Shown here in pieces: positions 1 to 12,142 of a DNA stretch of 64,000 nt. The position numbers and the translations under genes are program-made. Every line of letters begins with the position of its first letter. The first letter of the stretch is position 1. The DNA lies in the NCBI GenBank assembly GCA_007570785.1, contig ML662466.1:226162-290161 (forward strand). Reading direction: 5' to 3'. The notes below the pieces were generated by a model, which was not told the origin of the DNA, searched no databases, and was given only the letters and a program-made list of their open reading frames with translations. The DNA is from Antilocapra americana (taxonomy: Eukaryota > Chordata > Mammalia > Artiodactyla > Antilocapridae).

Positions 1-797
1 GACATAGAGAACAGATTTGTGATTTCAAAGGCAGAGAGAGCAGGGAAACCTCTTACACTGTTGGTGGGAATGCAAACTGGAACAGCTACTATGGAGAACA
101 GTGTGGAGATTTAAAAACTGGAAATAGAATTGTCATACAACCCAGCAATCCCACCGCTGGGCATATACACCAAGGAAACCAGAATTCTAAGAGTCACATG
201 TGCCCCAATGTTCATTGCAACGCTGTTTACAATATCAGGACATGAAAGCAACCTAGATGTCCTTCAGCAAGAGAATGGATAAGAAAGCTGTGGTACTTGT
301 ACACAATGGAATATTACTCAGCTATTAAAAACAATGCATTTGAATCAGTTCTAATGAGGTGGATAAAACTGGAGCCTATTATACAGAGTGAAGTAAGTCA
401 GAAAGAAAAACACCAGTGGAGTATATTAATGGATATATACGAAATTTAGAAAGATGGTAACGATGACCACATATGCAAGGCAGCAAAGGAGACACAGATA
501 TAAAGAACAGACTTTTGGACTCTGTGGAAGAAAGCCAGGGTGGGATGATTTGAGAGACTAGCATTGAAATGTGGATTACCATATGTGGAATAGATCATGA
601 GTTCAACTCTGATGCATGAAACAGGGCACTCAAAGCTGGTGCACTGGGAAACCCGGAGGGAAGGGATGGGATGGAAGGGGCTTTCAGGATGGGGAACACA
701 TATAAACCCATGGCTAATTCATGTAAATGCGAGGCAAAAAACCACCACAATATTGTAAAGTAATTAGCCTCCAATTAAAATAAATAAATAAATTAAA
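1..797 (+). mobile_element. L1 3' end, 5'-truncated (cut by window start)
   Basis: This is the terminal part of a ruminant L1: the end of ORF2 and the 3' UTR. It shows the usual landmarks in order: the 'cactgttggtgggaatgcaaactgg' region, 'ggataagaaagctgtgg', the 'gaatattactcagctattaaaaa' stretch and a short A-rich tail made of aaat units at about 776-797. The same order recurs at 13.1-13.9, 35.0-35.76, 40.2-40.98 and 63.4-64.0 kb. Reading frames here are broken, so it is an inactive fossil. Confidence 0.9.
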
Positions 798-820
798 AAG
801 ACCCATATATATGCTGTCTA

Positions 821-1597
821 TGAGAGGGTAACAGGCAGGAAGGCCAGGGGTCTCCAAATGGAGGAAATAGGCTGCAAGTGTCAGGCATTTTGTAAATTTT
901 CTCTTCTAAGCAGTGGGAAGAAACAAACTAGTGTTGCATTTTCCCCACTTCTCTACACAAATTTAAAGAGAGGTTTCTCTTAAAATTCTGTGTTGCCATA
1001 ATGACAGCTGGCTCTACCTGAACTTAACTTTTCTCAAACCTTGAGCTAACCAATACATTTCTCTTATGGAAATGTTTGTCTTAAGCTATGTTAATGTGCT
1101 ATGCATTTACCCCAAACCCTGTCCTCAAGTCAGTTCCATCTAAAGAACTGACTTGAGAATGTTATATTCACACATTGTTCTCTTAATCCATGTTAATGAA
1201 ACTATAAACTATATATTTGTATGGGAATCTGCCTTTCTTCAAGATTCATGTCAATTGTTTTATGGCCCAGGATGGCTCACCTGTGCCAAGATTATCTCAA
1301 AATGCATCTTGTGGGTGAGAGGCCTGGTGCTATTCTCTGATTTTGAGACATTTCTTTTCTTTAATTAGCAGACTGCTAGCAGCTATATAACGTCAAGCTA
1401 AAGACTAGCAGGGGGTATTCTTTCTGCCCCCTTCTGATGTCTATGTCATAAGCTCTCTCTATCTCTTTTATACTTTAATAAAACTTTATTACACAAAACT
1501 CTGAGTGATTAAGCCTCACCTCTGGCCCCAGATTGAATTCTTTTCCTCTGGAGGTCAAGAATCGTGGCATCTTTTGTGGTTCACGAACAACCTTTCA
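821..1597 (+). mobile_element. Solo LTR, ruminant ERVK BTLTR1-like, inserted in L1
   Basis: This segment starts with TGAGAGGG and ends with CCTTTCA, so it has the TG...CA ends of a retroviral LTR. It sits inside L1 sequence that is continuous on both sides ('atgctgtcta' before, 'tgtacaagaaaccc' after). A TATA-like motif lies at about 1384 and a polyadenylation signal near 1476, in the order expected for U3-R-U5. The terminal part ('ggtcaagaatcgtggc' to the end) matches what I recall of the BTLTR1 family. No internal retroviral genes remain, so it is most simply a solo LTR left by LTR-LTR recombination. Confidence 0.8.
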
Positions 1598-2555
1598 TGT
1601 ACAAGAAACCCACTTCAGACTTAAAGACACATAATCGAATGAAAGTGAGAGGATGGAAAAATATATTTCAGTGCAAATAGGAAGAAAAAGAAAGATGGAG
1701 TAGCAATCCTCATATCAGCCAATATAGACCTTAAACAAAAGAAGATTATAAGAGATAAGGAAGGACTCTACATAATGATCAAGGGATGAATCCAAGACAT
1801 AACAACTGTAAATATTTATGCACCCAACTTAGGAGCACATCAATACATAAGAAAAACACCAAGAGACATGACAATAGAAATTGAGAGAAACACAATCATA
1901 GTAGGAGATGTCCACCCACATCAATGGACAGATCATCAAAACAGAAAATTAATAAGGAAACACAATTCTTAAATGACACATGAGATGAGATGGATCTCAG
2001 TGATATCTTCAGGATATGACACCAAATTCAGGAGAATACACCTTCTTCTCAAGTTCACATGCAACATTCTCCAGGATAGACTACATCTTGGATCACAAAT
2101 CAAACCTCAGTAAAATTAAGAAAACTGAAATCATATCAAGCATTTTCTCTAATCAGACTATGAGACTAGATATCAATTACAGGAAAAAAAACGTAAGAAA
2201 CATAAACACGTGGAAATTAAACAACATGTTTTTAAATAGCCAACAGTTTACTGAAGAAATCAAAAGGGAAATGAAAATTGTCTAGAAACAAGTAACAATG
2301 AAAATATGACCACTCAAAACCTACGGGATGCAGCAAAAGTGGTTCTAAGAGGGAATTTTATAGCAATACAATCCTAACTCAAAAAAACAAGAAAAACATC
2401 AAATTTACAACCTCAATTTACACCTAAAACAACTGGAAAAGAAGAACAAAAAGCAAACACAAAAATTAGCAGAAGGAAAGAAATCATAAAATCCGAGCAG
2501 AAATAAATGAAAACAAAATGAAAGAAACAATAGTAAAGATAAAACTAAAAGCTGG

Positions 2556-3192
2556 GTTCTCGTTACCATCTTTCTAAATTCCATATATATGCATTAGTAT
2601 ACTGTATTTTTGTTTTTCCTTCTGGCTTACTTCACTCTGGATAATAGGCTCCAGTTCCATCCACCTGAGTAGAACTGATTCAAATGACTTTTTTTTTTTA
2701 ATGCTGAGTAATATTCCAGTGCGTATATGTACCACAGCTTTCTTATCCATTGGTCAGTTGGTGAGCATCTAGGTTGCTTCCATATATGGAATTTAGAAAG
2801 ATGGTAACGAGAACCCTGCATGGGAGACGGCAAAAGAGATGTAGATGTATAGAACAGTCTTTAGGATTCTACGGGAGAGGGCAAGGGTGGGATGATATTG
2901 AAGAATGGCATTGAAACATGTAAATTATCATATGTGAAATGAATCGCCAGCCCAGGTTTGATGCATGATACAGGGTGCTCAGGGCTGGTGCACCAGGATG
3001 ACCTAGATGGATGGAATTGGGAGGGAGGTGGGAGGGGGATTCTGGAAGGGGAACACATGTATACCCATGGCAGATTCATGTCAATGTATGGTAAAACAAC
3101 ACGATAATGTAAAGGAAAAAATTAATTAATTAATTAAAGGATAAAAAATAAAAAATAATAAAAAAATAAAAAAAAAACTGAAGAAAAAAATC
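2556..3192 (+). mobile_element. Nested L1 3' end with 5' inversion and 13-bp target-site duplication
   Basis: The insert is flanked by the identical 13-mer AACTAAAAGCTGG at 2543-2555 and 3193-3205, a clear target-site duplication inside the host L1. The left part (about 2556-2788) is L1 3' sequence in reverse orientation. The right part (about 2789-3190) is L1 3' sequence in forward orientation with an A-rich tail. The two arms share a short overlap around 'ggaatttagaaagatggtaa'. This is the signature of twin priming during L1 insertion. Confidence 0.88.
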
Positions 3193-3915
3193 AACTAAAA
3201 GCTGGTTCCTTGAGAAGACAAACAAAATTGACAAACCTTTAGCCAGACTCATCAGGAAAAAAAGAGAGAAGGATCAAATTAACAAACTTAGAAATGAAAA
3301 AGAAGTTTCCACAGCCAATGCATAAATACAAAGGATTATAAGACACTATTATGAACAACTCTATGGCAACAAAATGGATAACCTGGAAGAAATTGACAGA
3401 TTCTTAGAAAAGCTCAATCTTCCAAGACAGAACCAAGAAGAAATAGAAATTTTGGAGAACCCAATTACAAGCTCTAAATTGAAGCTGTGAGCAAAAATTT
3501 CCGAAAAGACAAAAGCCCAGGAGCAGATGGCTTCACAGGTGAATTCTATCAAACATTTAGAGATGAGCAAATGCCTATCCTGGGAAACACTTTCAAATTG
3601 TAGAGGAAGGAGCACTTCCAACCTCATTCAATGAGGCTACCATCATCCTGATACCAAAACCAGACAATGACAAGACCAAAAATGAAAGCTACATGCCAGT
3701 ATCACTGATGAATACAGATGCAAATAATCCTCAACAAACTTAGCAAACAGAATTCAAAAACACACTAAAAAGGTCCTACACCATGATCAAGTTGAATTTA
3801 TTCCAGGGATGCAAGGATTCTTCAATATATGCAATTCAATCAATGTGACAGATCATATGAACCAATTGAAAGATAAAAATCATATGATAACCTAAATAGA
3901 TGCAGAAAAAGTCAT

Positions 3916-4775
3916 TAAATTTAAAAATTAAAATTATTAAATTAAAAATAAAATGTAAAAAGAAATAAGCTAAAAAAAGGGGAAAAAAGTTGAAATGGCT
4001 AGTATGTCCATCAAATAAAACATGCAATGCAATATTATTTGGCCATCAAATGAATGGTGTTCTTATACATGCTATAACACACTATATCTCTGAAATGATT
4101 ACATTAATTAAAAGAAACCAGGAACAAAAGGCTGCCTATTGCATTATTTCATTCATGTGAATAAATATGTCCCAAGTGGATGTCAGATGAAGGGGGAAAT
4201 GGAAAATGTCTGCTAACTGGACAATATTTTCCATTGGAGTGGTGAAAATACTCTAGAATGAGGCAGTGGCTACGGTTATGCAACCTATGAATAAGTTACA
4301 AATCAGTGAATTATACAGTTTAACTGGTAAATTCATGTTACATGAACATGTAAATAAATCAAAGGTTTTTCTAAAAAATACTACTGAACTTCTATGTCCA
4401 GGAATATTATCCTTCAAAATAAAGGAGTAGATAACCTCATATAAACAAAAAATTAGAGAATTTATTCTCAGAACATATCTAGTCTGTAAGAAATGCTAAA
4501 AAAAGTTGTTTACACAGGATAATATGATATTGAGGAAAACTATGAGTTAATATAGAGTGTCATGTTGAAGTCTGACAGAAAACAACACAATTCTTGAAAG
4601 CAATTACCCTTCAATGAAACAATAAATTAAAAAATAGATGAAGGCAAAGTGAATGAAGGGTTTTTCTTATTATTAATTGGTAAAAGACAAATGCTTGTTT
4701 GGGTTTCTCCATCTTTACTTTTCACTGATTATGAAGCTTCATAATTAAAGTGGATTTCATGTATACAAGATACAT
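3916..4775. repeat. AT-rich stretch with an old L1 3'-end relic
   Basis: No gene is seen. The first 110 bases are low-complexity AT. About 4030-4375 resembles the 3' UTR of ancient mammalian L1 (L1MA type): an 'aaaagaaaccaggaacaaaaggc' region, then a 'ggtgaaaatactctagaatgaggcagtggc' region, then 'gtgaattatacagttta'. The remainder is unassigned AT-rich DNA. Confidence 0.55.
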
Positions 4776-4985
4776 TTTGGCTCGACAGTAAAGAATCTGC
4801 CTGCAATGCAGGAGCCATAGCAGTCACAAATTTCATCTCTGGGTCAGGCAGATCCCCTGGAGGAGAAAATGGCAACACACTCAGTATTCTTGCCTGGAGA
4901 ATGGCCATGGACAGAGGAGACTGATGTGCTTATATTCCAAGGGGTGTCAAAGAGCTGGACACGAATGAGCAACTAAACAACAACA
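4776..4985 (+). mobile_element. Bov-tA SINE
   Basis: This is a ruminant tRNA-derived SINE in sense orientation. Visible landmarks are 'agtaaagaatctgcctgcaa', 'gatcccctggaggag', 'tattcttgcctggagaa', 'ggacagaggag' and 'ggacacgaatgagcaac'. It is diverged from the family consensus and not a functional tRNA gene. Confidence 0.85.
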
Positions 4986-6150
4986 GGCACACCTTCTTAC
5001 TAGGAACTCTGAAAACATGAGAAATAGATGAGAAAATTCTCAGCCTAAACAAAGTGAAATAAAATGCTTAGATAGTAGAGCTGAATTATAAAAAGCCTAG
5101 ACACAGGAGCTGAAGTATAAAAGATTTTAAGTAATAAAATATCTCAAAACAGTAGCGTGAACAGTGTGCTCCATGAAAGAGAGAGGAATAATGTTTAATA
5201 CCCACTCAATAGGGAAACTTTCTAGTTACGTTAATAAATTAAAGTAAATAAAAATGTCCAGAAAATAAACATAGTATAAAGTCTATTGATCATTTTATAT
5301 ATAATTAAGACTGTAAAACTGTAAGGGGATTTTTTTAGAAAAAACATCCACTAAAGACAGCTTTAGCAGCCCCAATTAACATAATTTTATTTTCTCCATA
5401 GTCTCAAATAACTGACAAGAATGAACTTCACTTTACAACACAGTTTTCAAATTCAGCAGGATATTTTATGTTCATATATAAGAAGATTTTGTAATTTTCA
5501 AGCTAAAAAAGTTTATACCTTGTTTCACTGAATTAGACATAAATAAAAGCACATTGACAATCTTCGTGGTATCACTGTGTATTTGGAATCAACTGTTTGA
5601 ATGTGGGATGTGTATTGGGATGTTCCCTCAGGGACTGCAGGCTGTGGCAGGAAGTGATCTCAATGCCTACCAAACCATTAAGGATGCTCTGTAGAATGGA
5701 GCAGTGGTAACCATGGCAGGCTCTGTTGGCAACAACTGTTTAGCAGGGTCTTCTCTTAATTAAATCCCTCATAGAAGACGATGATTTTTTAAAGAGAAAT
5801 ACTGAAACTGTGGCCAAATGAAATTAGTGTGCATATGTATTTATATACATATTTTAAAACTTTGTACCTTGTGAATAATAAATACAAAACCTGACATAAA
5901 TGACAACAAACTTCTACAATTTAAGCCAACTGAATTTAGTTTTGCAGGGGAGAAATATTTAGTTACTGGCATTATTTTATAATACTGGAGTATGGAGATG
6001 GTAATAAAAACAGAACCAGCTTTCCCTTGGTTTTATTATTGAAATAAAACTCTTTGTGGGCAATGTCCCCCCCCCCCCAGCACGGTATTGCCTACACTGG
6101 ATGAGGGCCACTCCCCCTACCCTGCCTTTGGAAGGCCACTGCTCCATTCT
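4986..6150. other. AT-rich intergenic DNA, no gene recognised
   Basis: No open reading frame of note and no repeat I can name with confidence. A C-run of about 13 bases lies near 6068. A short GC-richer patch near 5620-5760 can be read as a peptide-like stretch but has no open frame, no splice context and no match I recognise. Confidence 0.5.
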
Positions 6151-7145
6151 AAATTCCTTAGTTAAAAAAGGGCCTAATCAATATTGGTTTTGTGACCTCC
6201 AAGAAATGCAATTATTTTCCTTCCTTTCCTCCCTTCTACTTCCCCTCTCTTTCCTTTTCTTTCTTTTTATACAACTGTTGAAGTTTGCTTCCAATTTATT
6301 TTTATTACAAAAGACTGGCTGTATTCTCCAAGTTGTACAATACATCCTTGAGCTCATCTTACATCTAACACATTGTGCCTCCCACTCCCCAACCTCTGTA
6401 CTGCCCATCCCTCTCCCTCCTCTCTGCTGGTAACCAGTAGATTGCTCTCTATATGTGTGAGACTCTATTTTTTTTATATTCCATACTTTGTGGTATTTAA
6501 AGATTCTATAAGTGATACCATAGACTATTTTTCTTATTTTACTTTAGTATTGTACCTTCCATGTTGTAGCAAATGCCATTATTTCATTATTTTTATGATT
6601 GAGGAGCATTCCATAGGTCTTCCTTGGTGGCTCATGGGCAAAGAATCTGCCTGTTAAGAAGGCGATGTGGGTTCAATCTCTAGGTAAGGAAGATACCTTG
6701 GAAAAGGAAATGGGAACCCACTGGAGTATTCTTGCCTCTAAAATTCCATGGACAGAGGAGCTTGGAGGGGTAGATTCCAAAGAGTCACGAAGAGGGGACA
6801 TGAATTAGTGACTGAAACACAACGAGTGTCCCAATAGTACACATATACCACATTTTTATCCATTCATCTATGATCTGATGGACACTTAGCTTGTTTCCAT
6901 GTCTTGGTTAATGGTATGCTTCAACGAACATTGGGGTACATGTGTTTTTTTTTTTTTATTAAAATTGTGTTTGTTTTTAATATGTAGACAAGAATGACAT
7001 TGCTAGATCTTGTGTTGTTTCATTTTTAGTTTTCTGAAAAAATATCCATACTGAATACCACCATTATTTTACTCCTAAGGACTACCTTTTAGAAAGCAAT
7101 TTTTAGTTTTTGAGGGTTACTTGCTGATATCACGTCTTGAGGTGT
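6151..7145 (-). mobile_element. Old L1 3' region in antisense, split by a SINE
   Basis: The + strand shows reverse-complemented L1 3' UTR features: 'ggtaaccagtagattgctctc', 'ttccatactttgtggt', 'gaggagcattccatag', and after the SINE 'cacatttttatccattcatctatga' and 'gaacattggggtacatgtg'. A 125-codon open frame at 6056-6433 lies in this antisense sequence and is not a gene. Confidence 0.65.
6617..6830 (+). mobile_element. Bov-tA SINE inserted in antisense L1
   Basis: Sense-orientation ruminant SINE with 'cttggtggctcatgggcaaa', 'gaatctgcctgttaaga', 'ggttcaatctctaggt', 'tattcttgcctctaaaattcc' and 'ggacagaggagcttgg'. L1 sequence resumes on its far side, so the SINE is the younger insertion. Confidence 0.85.
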
Positions 7146-7149
7146 GATA

Positions 7150-9230
7150 AACACTATGATGAGGTAGGTGCCACAGGGGGGACTAATTTGTATGCCTTTC
7201 AGCAAATGGCACTGCTACCCCACACATGACGGGGCTCCCCAGCTAGGTTCCCACCTCTGCACTCACACACCAGAAACACTAAGTCCTCTTGCTCTTCTCC
7301 CATGGGAAGTAGGGAAGTATGTCTTTGGGGCTCAGTATGGAACCAGTTCTTTCCCTATCTTCTGGTGAATTGGACCTCTGGCCCCATCTCCAATTCCACA
7401 GGGCCCATCCCCCTCCCTCCTCATACTTTTATCCCTTCCCTACCCTCTCTGTCCCCCACTATCAGAGAGCTCAGAGACACATGTAATTCCACATCAGGTT
7501 GATTTTATTTTAATTTCATTATTAATGTATGATGTTTGTATAAGATTCAACAACTGTACTGTTGGCCATTTCTCAGAGTTGAGACCCCCATAGATTTCTG
7601 AAGTTTCTAGACATGCTCTGAAGTCACTGGTTGCCCAATGGTCTAGCTGGAATGGCAGAGGTCTCCATGATTCCTGGAAACTCCTCTGGTTCATTCTGAT
7701 TCAGCTCTTCATTCACCTTGGAACAATAGCTACAGAGGTTTGAGACTCTGATGTACTTCAATTTCTTTGTGATGGGAGTTTTCTGATAAGGTTCCTTGGT
7801 CAGCTTTTCTTGAATGTGCTTATTCACCCTGGGGGTTGCCCTGGAGCATAGAAGGACATTGGTGCTGGGAAAAGGGTGAATATTAATGGGAACAATGGCT
7901 TAAGCAGAAATGTGTGGGCGTAAGAGGGGTATGTGCCAGGTAAGGACAGAGGAGGTGGTCTTAAGGGGTGGTGTCAATGGGCAAGAGGAGCTTGGGTGGG
8001 TTCATCTCACCTTGACACTGCTTTTGGACCTCAGTTGATAGGAAGTCTTTACATTTTCTTCCTGGCTGTATGGAGTCAGCTGTTCTGGAACAGCTCTAGA
8101 GTTTTATGGCTTCCCAGAGTCACCTTAGTCCTTTTGAAGACTTGCAGTGGTCTGCTCCAGAGCCTCTGAACACCCCTATATATACCCGTCCACAGGGCGC
8201 CACATCCTTATGCTTTATGAGGTCTTCAAGTCACTCCCTCAGCCAATGGTGGCCCTTGGTGAGCCTTGACATTACAAACACTCATCCTGACAACTCTAGG
8301 GGATGATAGGGAGCAACTCAATGACTTGGTCGGATAAATAAGGCATTTTTAATGTCCCTTAAGAGCCTAGAAACTCAACTTCCATAGTCATTTCTCTAAG
8401 TCAACTCTGATGGGTCATATGACAGGGAGAGTGTGTCTTCTCCAAACCTTACCTCACAGTCACACTATTTAGGCTTTCATTCGGTTCCCTCTCATCTTTT
8501 ACCATTATGTAATTTTTAATATCTTGCCTAAAATCCATCCATGATAAGTAGCCTGTGTTGAAGTTTTTGTGGAAATGTGAATTATTCCACTTTCCTCCTA
8601 CAAGGTGGTCTCAAAGCAAACTAAAGACCGTTTCATTCTGGGCCACCTACCATAAACCCTTTCCATCCCTCTTTCTTTTCTCAGTGTTCATGTAGCTCTC
8701 CTCAGTTTCCTAGTTTCCAGCCTGAAACCCCTGTCTTCATGCTGTGGACTGCACTGAACACACTTGCCCTTGGTCCACTAGGAGTGTCTTGTTTCAAGTC
8801 TAGGGCTCATGATCACCTCACTTGGTGTAATACCGAGGCTTGCTTTTTAACAGTTCGATGGGGATAAGGCAGATAGATGCATGCTTCAGGTTGTGCTGGG
8901 TGATCCCAAGAAGTAAATGACCACCTTCGACTGATTAGTATTCCCAGGAAGGGGTGGAGCTTGCCCAGAGGTGTGTGAGCCTCGTGTGCAAAGATCTTCT
9001 CAACATATGCCCTCAAAAATTCCTTTTCTCATTTTGTTTCCCTGCTGGCACCTCCACTGGAGCTTACCGCACAGTTGAGAACATGGTGGAATTCATTTCC
9101 ATGAATACCTACCACAAACATCCATGTTCTTGGAGGAAACACTGAGTAATCACATCCTGTCCATCTGGTTCCCAATGTCTCTCATAGAGGTGGTTGGCTC
9201 TGGAGGAAACGGCAATGAGCTGTGGGCTTA
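7150..9230. other. Unassigned moderate-GC block, no gene confirmed
   Basis: This 2-kb block lacks the ruminant repeats that surround it. The - strand carries short coding-like frames. One at 7624-7827 reads NKHIQEKLTKEPY and is preceded by an acceptor-like 'acccccag'. Another at 8813-9016 reads VEKIFAHEAHTPLGKL. I recognise neither and both close after about 67 codons. It could be exon relics of an unrecognised - strand gene, a decayed processed copy, or plain non-coding DNA. Confidence 0.35.
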
Positions 9231-9239
9231 GGAAAAACC

Positions 9240-9670
9240 TAAGAATCTAACAAGAACCTAAGGAAGGCAACAATGCAAAAAAAGAATGGACAAAGGATTT
9301 GCACAGGAAATTCACCCCCCAAATATATATATATATATATATATATACACAATACATACAGAAGGCAACTAAGCACACACAGCACACCAAAATTATTTCT
9401 CTAATGAGAGAATAGAGAAGAACAGTGGGATGAGTATGTGAAAAACTTTGAACTTTCATGCACTGCTTATAGACAATACAAAATGGGACAACCTCAGTGG
9501 AAACCACTTTGGAAGTTGCTTCAAAAGTTAAACATTGGGTTACCACATGACCAGCAATCCTACTCCTAGGTTTATACCAAGGAGAATGGAAAAAAAAAAC
9601 ACGGTTTACCCAAGGACTTGCACATGAATTTTCATAGCAGTCTTATTTCTAATAGTCAAATAATTGAGAT
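9240..9670 (+). mobile_element. Old L1 ORF2 3' end / 3' UTR relic with an (AT)n run
   Basis: Diverged L1 landmarks are visible in sense orientation: 'catgcactgcttatagacaa', 'ccacatgaccagcaatcctactcctagg' and 'catagcagtcttatttctaatagtc'. A short (AT)n microsatellite lies at about 9323-9347. It is distinct from, and more diverged than, the ruminant L1 that starts just after. Confidence 0.7.
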
Positions 9671-10637
9671 GAACAAGATGAAAAAACAAAGCTGGAGTTG
9701 CAGTCCTCATATCAGAAAATATAGACCTTCAAATAAGAATACTGCATGAGATAAAGAAGGACATTACCATAATGATCAATGATAAATGTAAGAGGAAGAC
9801 ATGAAAAGTGTAAATATCTTCACCCATCGTAGGAGCACCTTAATACCTAAAACAAACACTAAGAGACATAAAAAGAGAAACTGAGAGTAACACAATCAAA
9901 GTAGGAGACTTTCACACCCCATTCACACCAATGGACCAATCATCAAAATTAATAAGGAAACATATCTTAAATGATACATTAGATGAAATGGATTTCAGTG
10001 GTATCTTCAGGACCTGCCAAATGCAGAAGACTACATCTTCTCAATTGCACAGGGAATATTCTCCAGGATAGACCACATCTTGGGTCACAAATCAAACCTC
10101 AGTAAAATTAAGAAATGAAATTAAGCATCTTCTCTGACCAAAGCACCATGAGACTAGATATCAATGACAAGGAAAACACTCTAGGAAACATAAACACATG
10201 GAGATTAAACAACACATTTCTAAATAATCAACAGGTTAGTGAAGAAATCAAAAGGGAAATTAAAAATTTTCTAGAAAAAAATGACAATGAAAATGCAACT
10301 CAAAACCTATGGGAAGTAGCAAAAGCATTTCTAAGAGGGAAGTTTATAGTAATACAACACTATCTTAAAAAACAAGAAAAACATCAAATTGACAACCTAA
10401 CTATATGCCCAAAACAACTGGAAAAAGAACAAAAACATACTCCAAAATTAGTAGAAGGAAAGGAATCTTAAAAATCTGAGGAAATGAAAGAAAAAGAAAT
10501 GAAGCAAGTAAAGATTAATAAAACTAAAGCTGGTTATTTGAGAAGAAAAGCAAAATTGACAAACCTTTAACTAGTGTCATAAAGATAAAAAGAAGAATCA
10601 AACCAACAAAATTAGAAATAAAAAGGAGAGGTCACAA

Positions 10638-10781
10638 CAGCTGCTGCTGCTGCTAAGTCATGTCAGTCATGTCGACTCTGTGCGACCCCACAGAGGGCAG
10701 CCCATCAGCCTCCTCTGTCCCTGGGATTCTCCAGGCAATAATACTGGAGTAGGTTACCATTTCCTTCTCCAATGCATGCAT
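10638..10781 (-). mobile_element. Bov-tA/ART2-type SINE, antisense
   Basis: Reverse-oriented ruminant SINE: 'gctgctgctgctaagtc', 'gactctgtgcgacccca', 'ctgggattctccaggcaa' and 'gccatttccttctccaatgcatg'-like sequence are visible. It is inserted in the L1 ORF2 just before the assembly gap. Confidence 0.85.
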
Positions 10782-10885
10782 GCTAAGTTGCATACATAGG
10801 ATTATAAGACACTATTATGAACAACTCTNNNNNNNNNNGCTAAGTTGCATACATAGGATTATAAGACACTATTATGAACAACTCT
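10782..10885. other. Assembly gap (10 N) flanked by identical 47-bp copies
   Basis: Bases 10,829-10,838 are N. The 47 bp before the gap (10,782-10,828) are identical to the 47 bp after it (10,839-10,885). L1 sequence reads normally through either copy, so the simplest explanation is two contigs that overlap by 47 bp and were joined with a nominal gap instead of being merged. The duplication is probably not real DNA. Confidence 0.9.
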
Positions 10886-12142
10886 ATGGCAATAAAATAG
10901 ATAACCTGGAAGAAATGGACAGATTCTTAGAAAAGCTCAATCTTCCAAGACTCAACCAGGAAGAAACAGAAGTTATGAACAACCTGATTACAAGCTCTAA
11001 ATCAAAGCTGTGATCAAAATATCTCCCAAAAGACAAAAGCCAAGGAGCAGATGACTTCACAGGTGAATTCTATCAAATATCTAGAGATGAGCTAATGCCT
11101 AGCCTCTAAAACTCCTTCAAAAAGTTGCAGAGGAAGGAACACTTCCAAACTCATTCTAAGAGGCCACTATCACCCTGATACCGAAACCAGACCAAGACAA
11201 CACCAAAAAAGAAAACTACAGGTCAATATCACTGATGAGCATAGATGCAAAAGTCCTCAACAAACTTTTAGCAAACAGAATTCAAAAACACATCAAAAAG
11301 GTCAAACACCATGATCAAATTGGGTTTATTCCAGGGATGCAATGATTCCTCAATATATGCAAATCAATCAATGTGATACACCATATTGACCGATGGAAAG
11401 ATAAAAATCATATGATCATCCCAATAGATGCAGAAGAAGCCTTTGACAGAATTCAGTACCCATTTATGATGAAAATTCTTCAAAAAATGGGTGCAGAAGG
11501 AACCTACCTCCACATAGTAAAGGCCATATGTGATAAGCCCACAGTGAACATTATTCTTAATGATGAAACACTGAAAACGTTTCCCTTAAGATCAGGAACA
11601 AGACCAGGGTGTCCACTTTCACCATGATTGTTCAACATAGTCCTAGATACAACAATCAGAGAAGAAAAAGAAATCAGTGACAGAACAGAAAAGAAGAAGT
11701 AAAGCTCTCACTGTTTGTGGATGACATGATAGTATACATACAAAGCCCTAAAGATACTATCAGAGAATTACTACAGATTATCAATGAATTTAACACAGTC
11801 ATAGGATACAAAATCAATACACAGAAGTCACTTGCATTCCTATATACTAACAATGAAAAATGAGAGAGAGCAATTAAAAAATTAATTCCATTCTCCATTG
11901 GAACAAAAAGAATAAAGTATCTAGGAAAAACTTACCTAAGAAGACAACTCTATATAGAAAACTATAAGACACTGATGAAAGAAATTCAAGATAACACAAA
12001 CAGATGAAGAGCTATTCCATGTTCCTGACTAGGAAGAATCAATATTGTGAAAATGACTTTACTACCAAATGCAATCTGCAGATTCACTGCAACCCCTATC
12101 AAGTTACCAATGGCAATTTTCACAGCACTAGAACAAAACTAT

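Larger units (their letters stand above)
798..3915 (+). mobile_element. L1 ORF2 fragment hosting two younger insertions
   Basis: An L1 fragment begins in the endonuclease region (798-820), is interrupted by a solo LTR, resumes at 1598, is interrupted again at 2556-3192, and then runs through the start of the reverse transcriptase region to about 3915. There it dissolves into AT-rich sequence. Frames contain many stops; for example, a short piece at 2016-2285 aligns with the end of the endonuclease domain and what follows. Sequence is continuous across both interruptions, which shows this L1 was in place first. It makes no functional protein. Confidence 0.85.
9675..12142 (+). mobile_element. 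L1 ORF2 fragment (endonuclease to reverse transcriptase)
   Basis: Ruminant L1 in sense orientation begins in the endonuclease region ('ggagttgcagtcctcatatc') and runs through the RT region. Frame 11373-11627 reads [17 protein letters not shown], an RT motif. The 'ttgtggatgacatgatag' site near 11715 is the FADD-type catalytic motif reading VDD. Many stops and frameshifts are present. It carries a SINE and the assembly gap at 10,829-10,838, and gives way to BovB at about 12,143. Confidence 0.85.

Noticed and set aside
4776..4985. tRNA-like sequence
   Set aside because: It is the tRNA-derived head of a Bov-tA SINE; no intact cloverleaf or anticodon stem can be supported. The same holds for the other SINEs.
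5600..5770. Short GC-richer patch readable as LQAVAGSDLNAYQ
   Set aside because: Stops follow quickly, there is no splice context, and I recognise no protein family.
6056..6433. 125-codon open frame beginning with a poly-proline stretch
   Set aside because: The prolines come from a C homopolymer and the rest is antisense L1 3' sequence.
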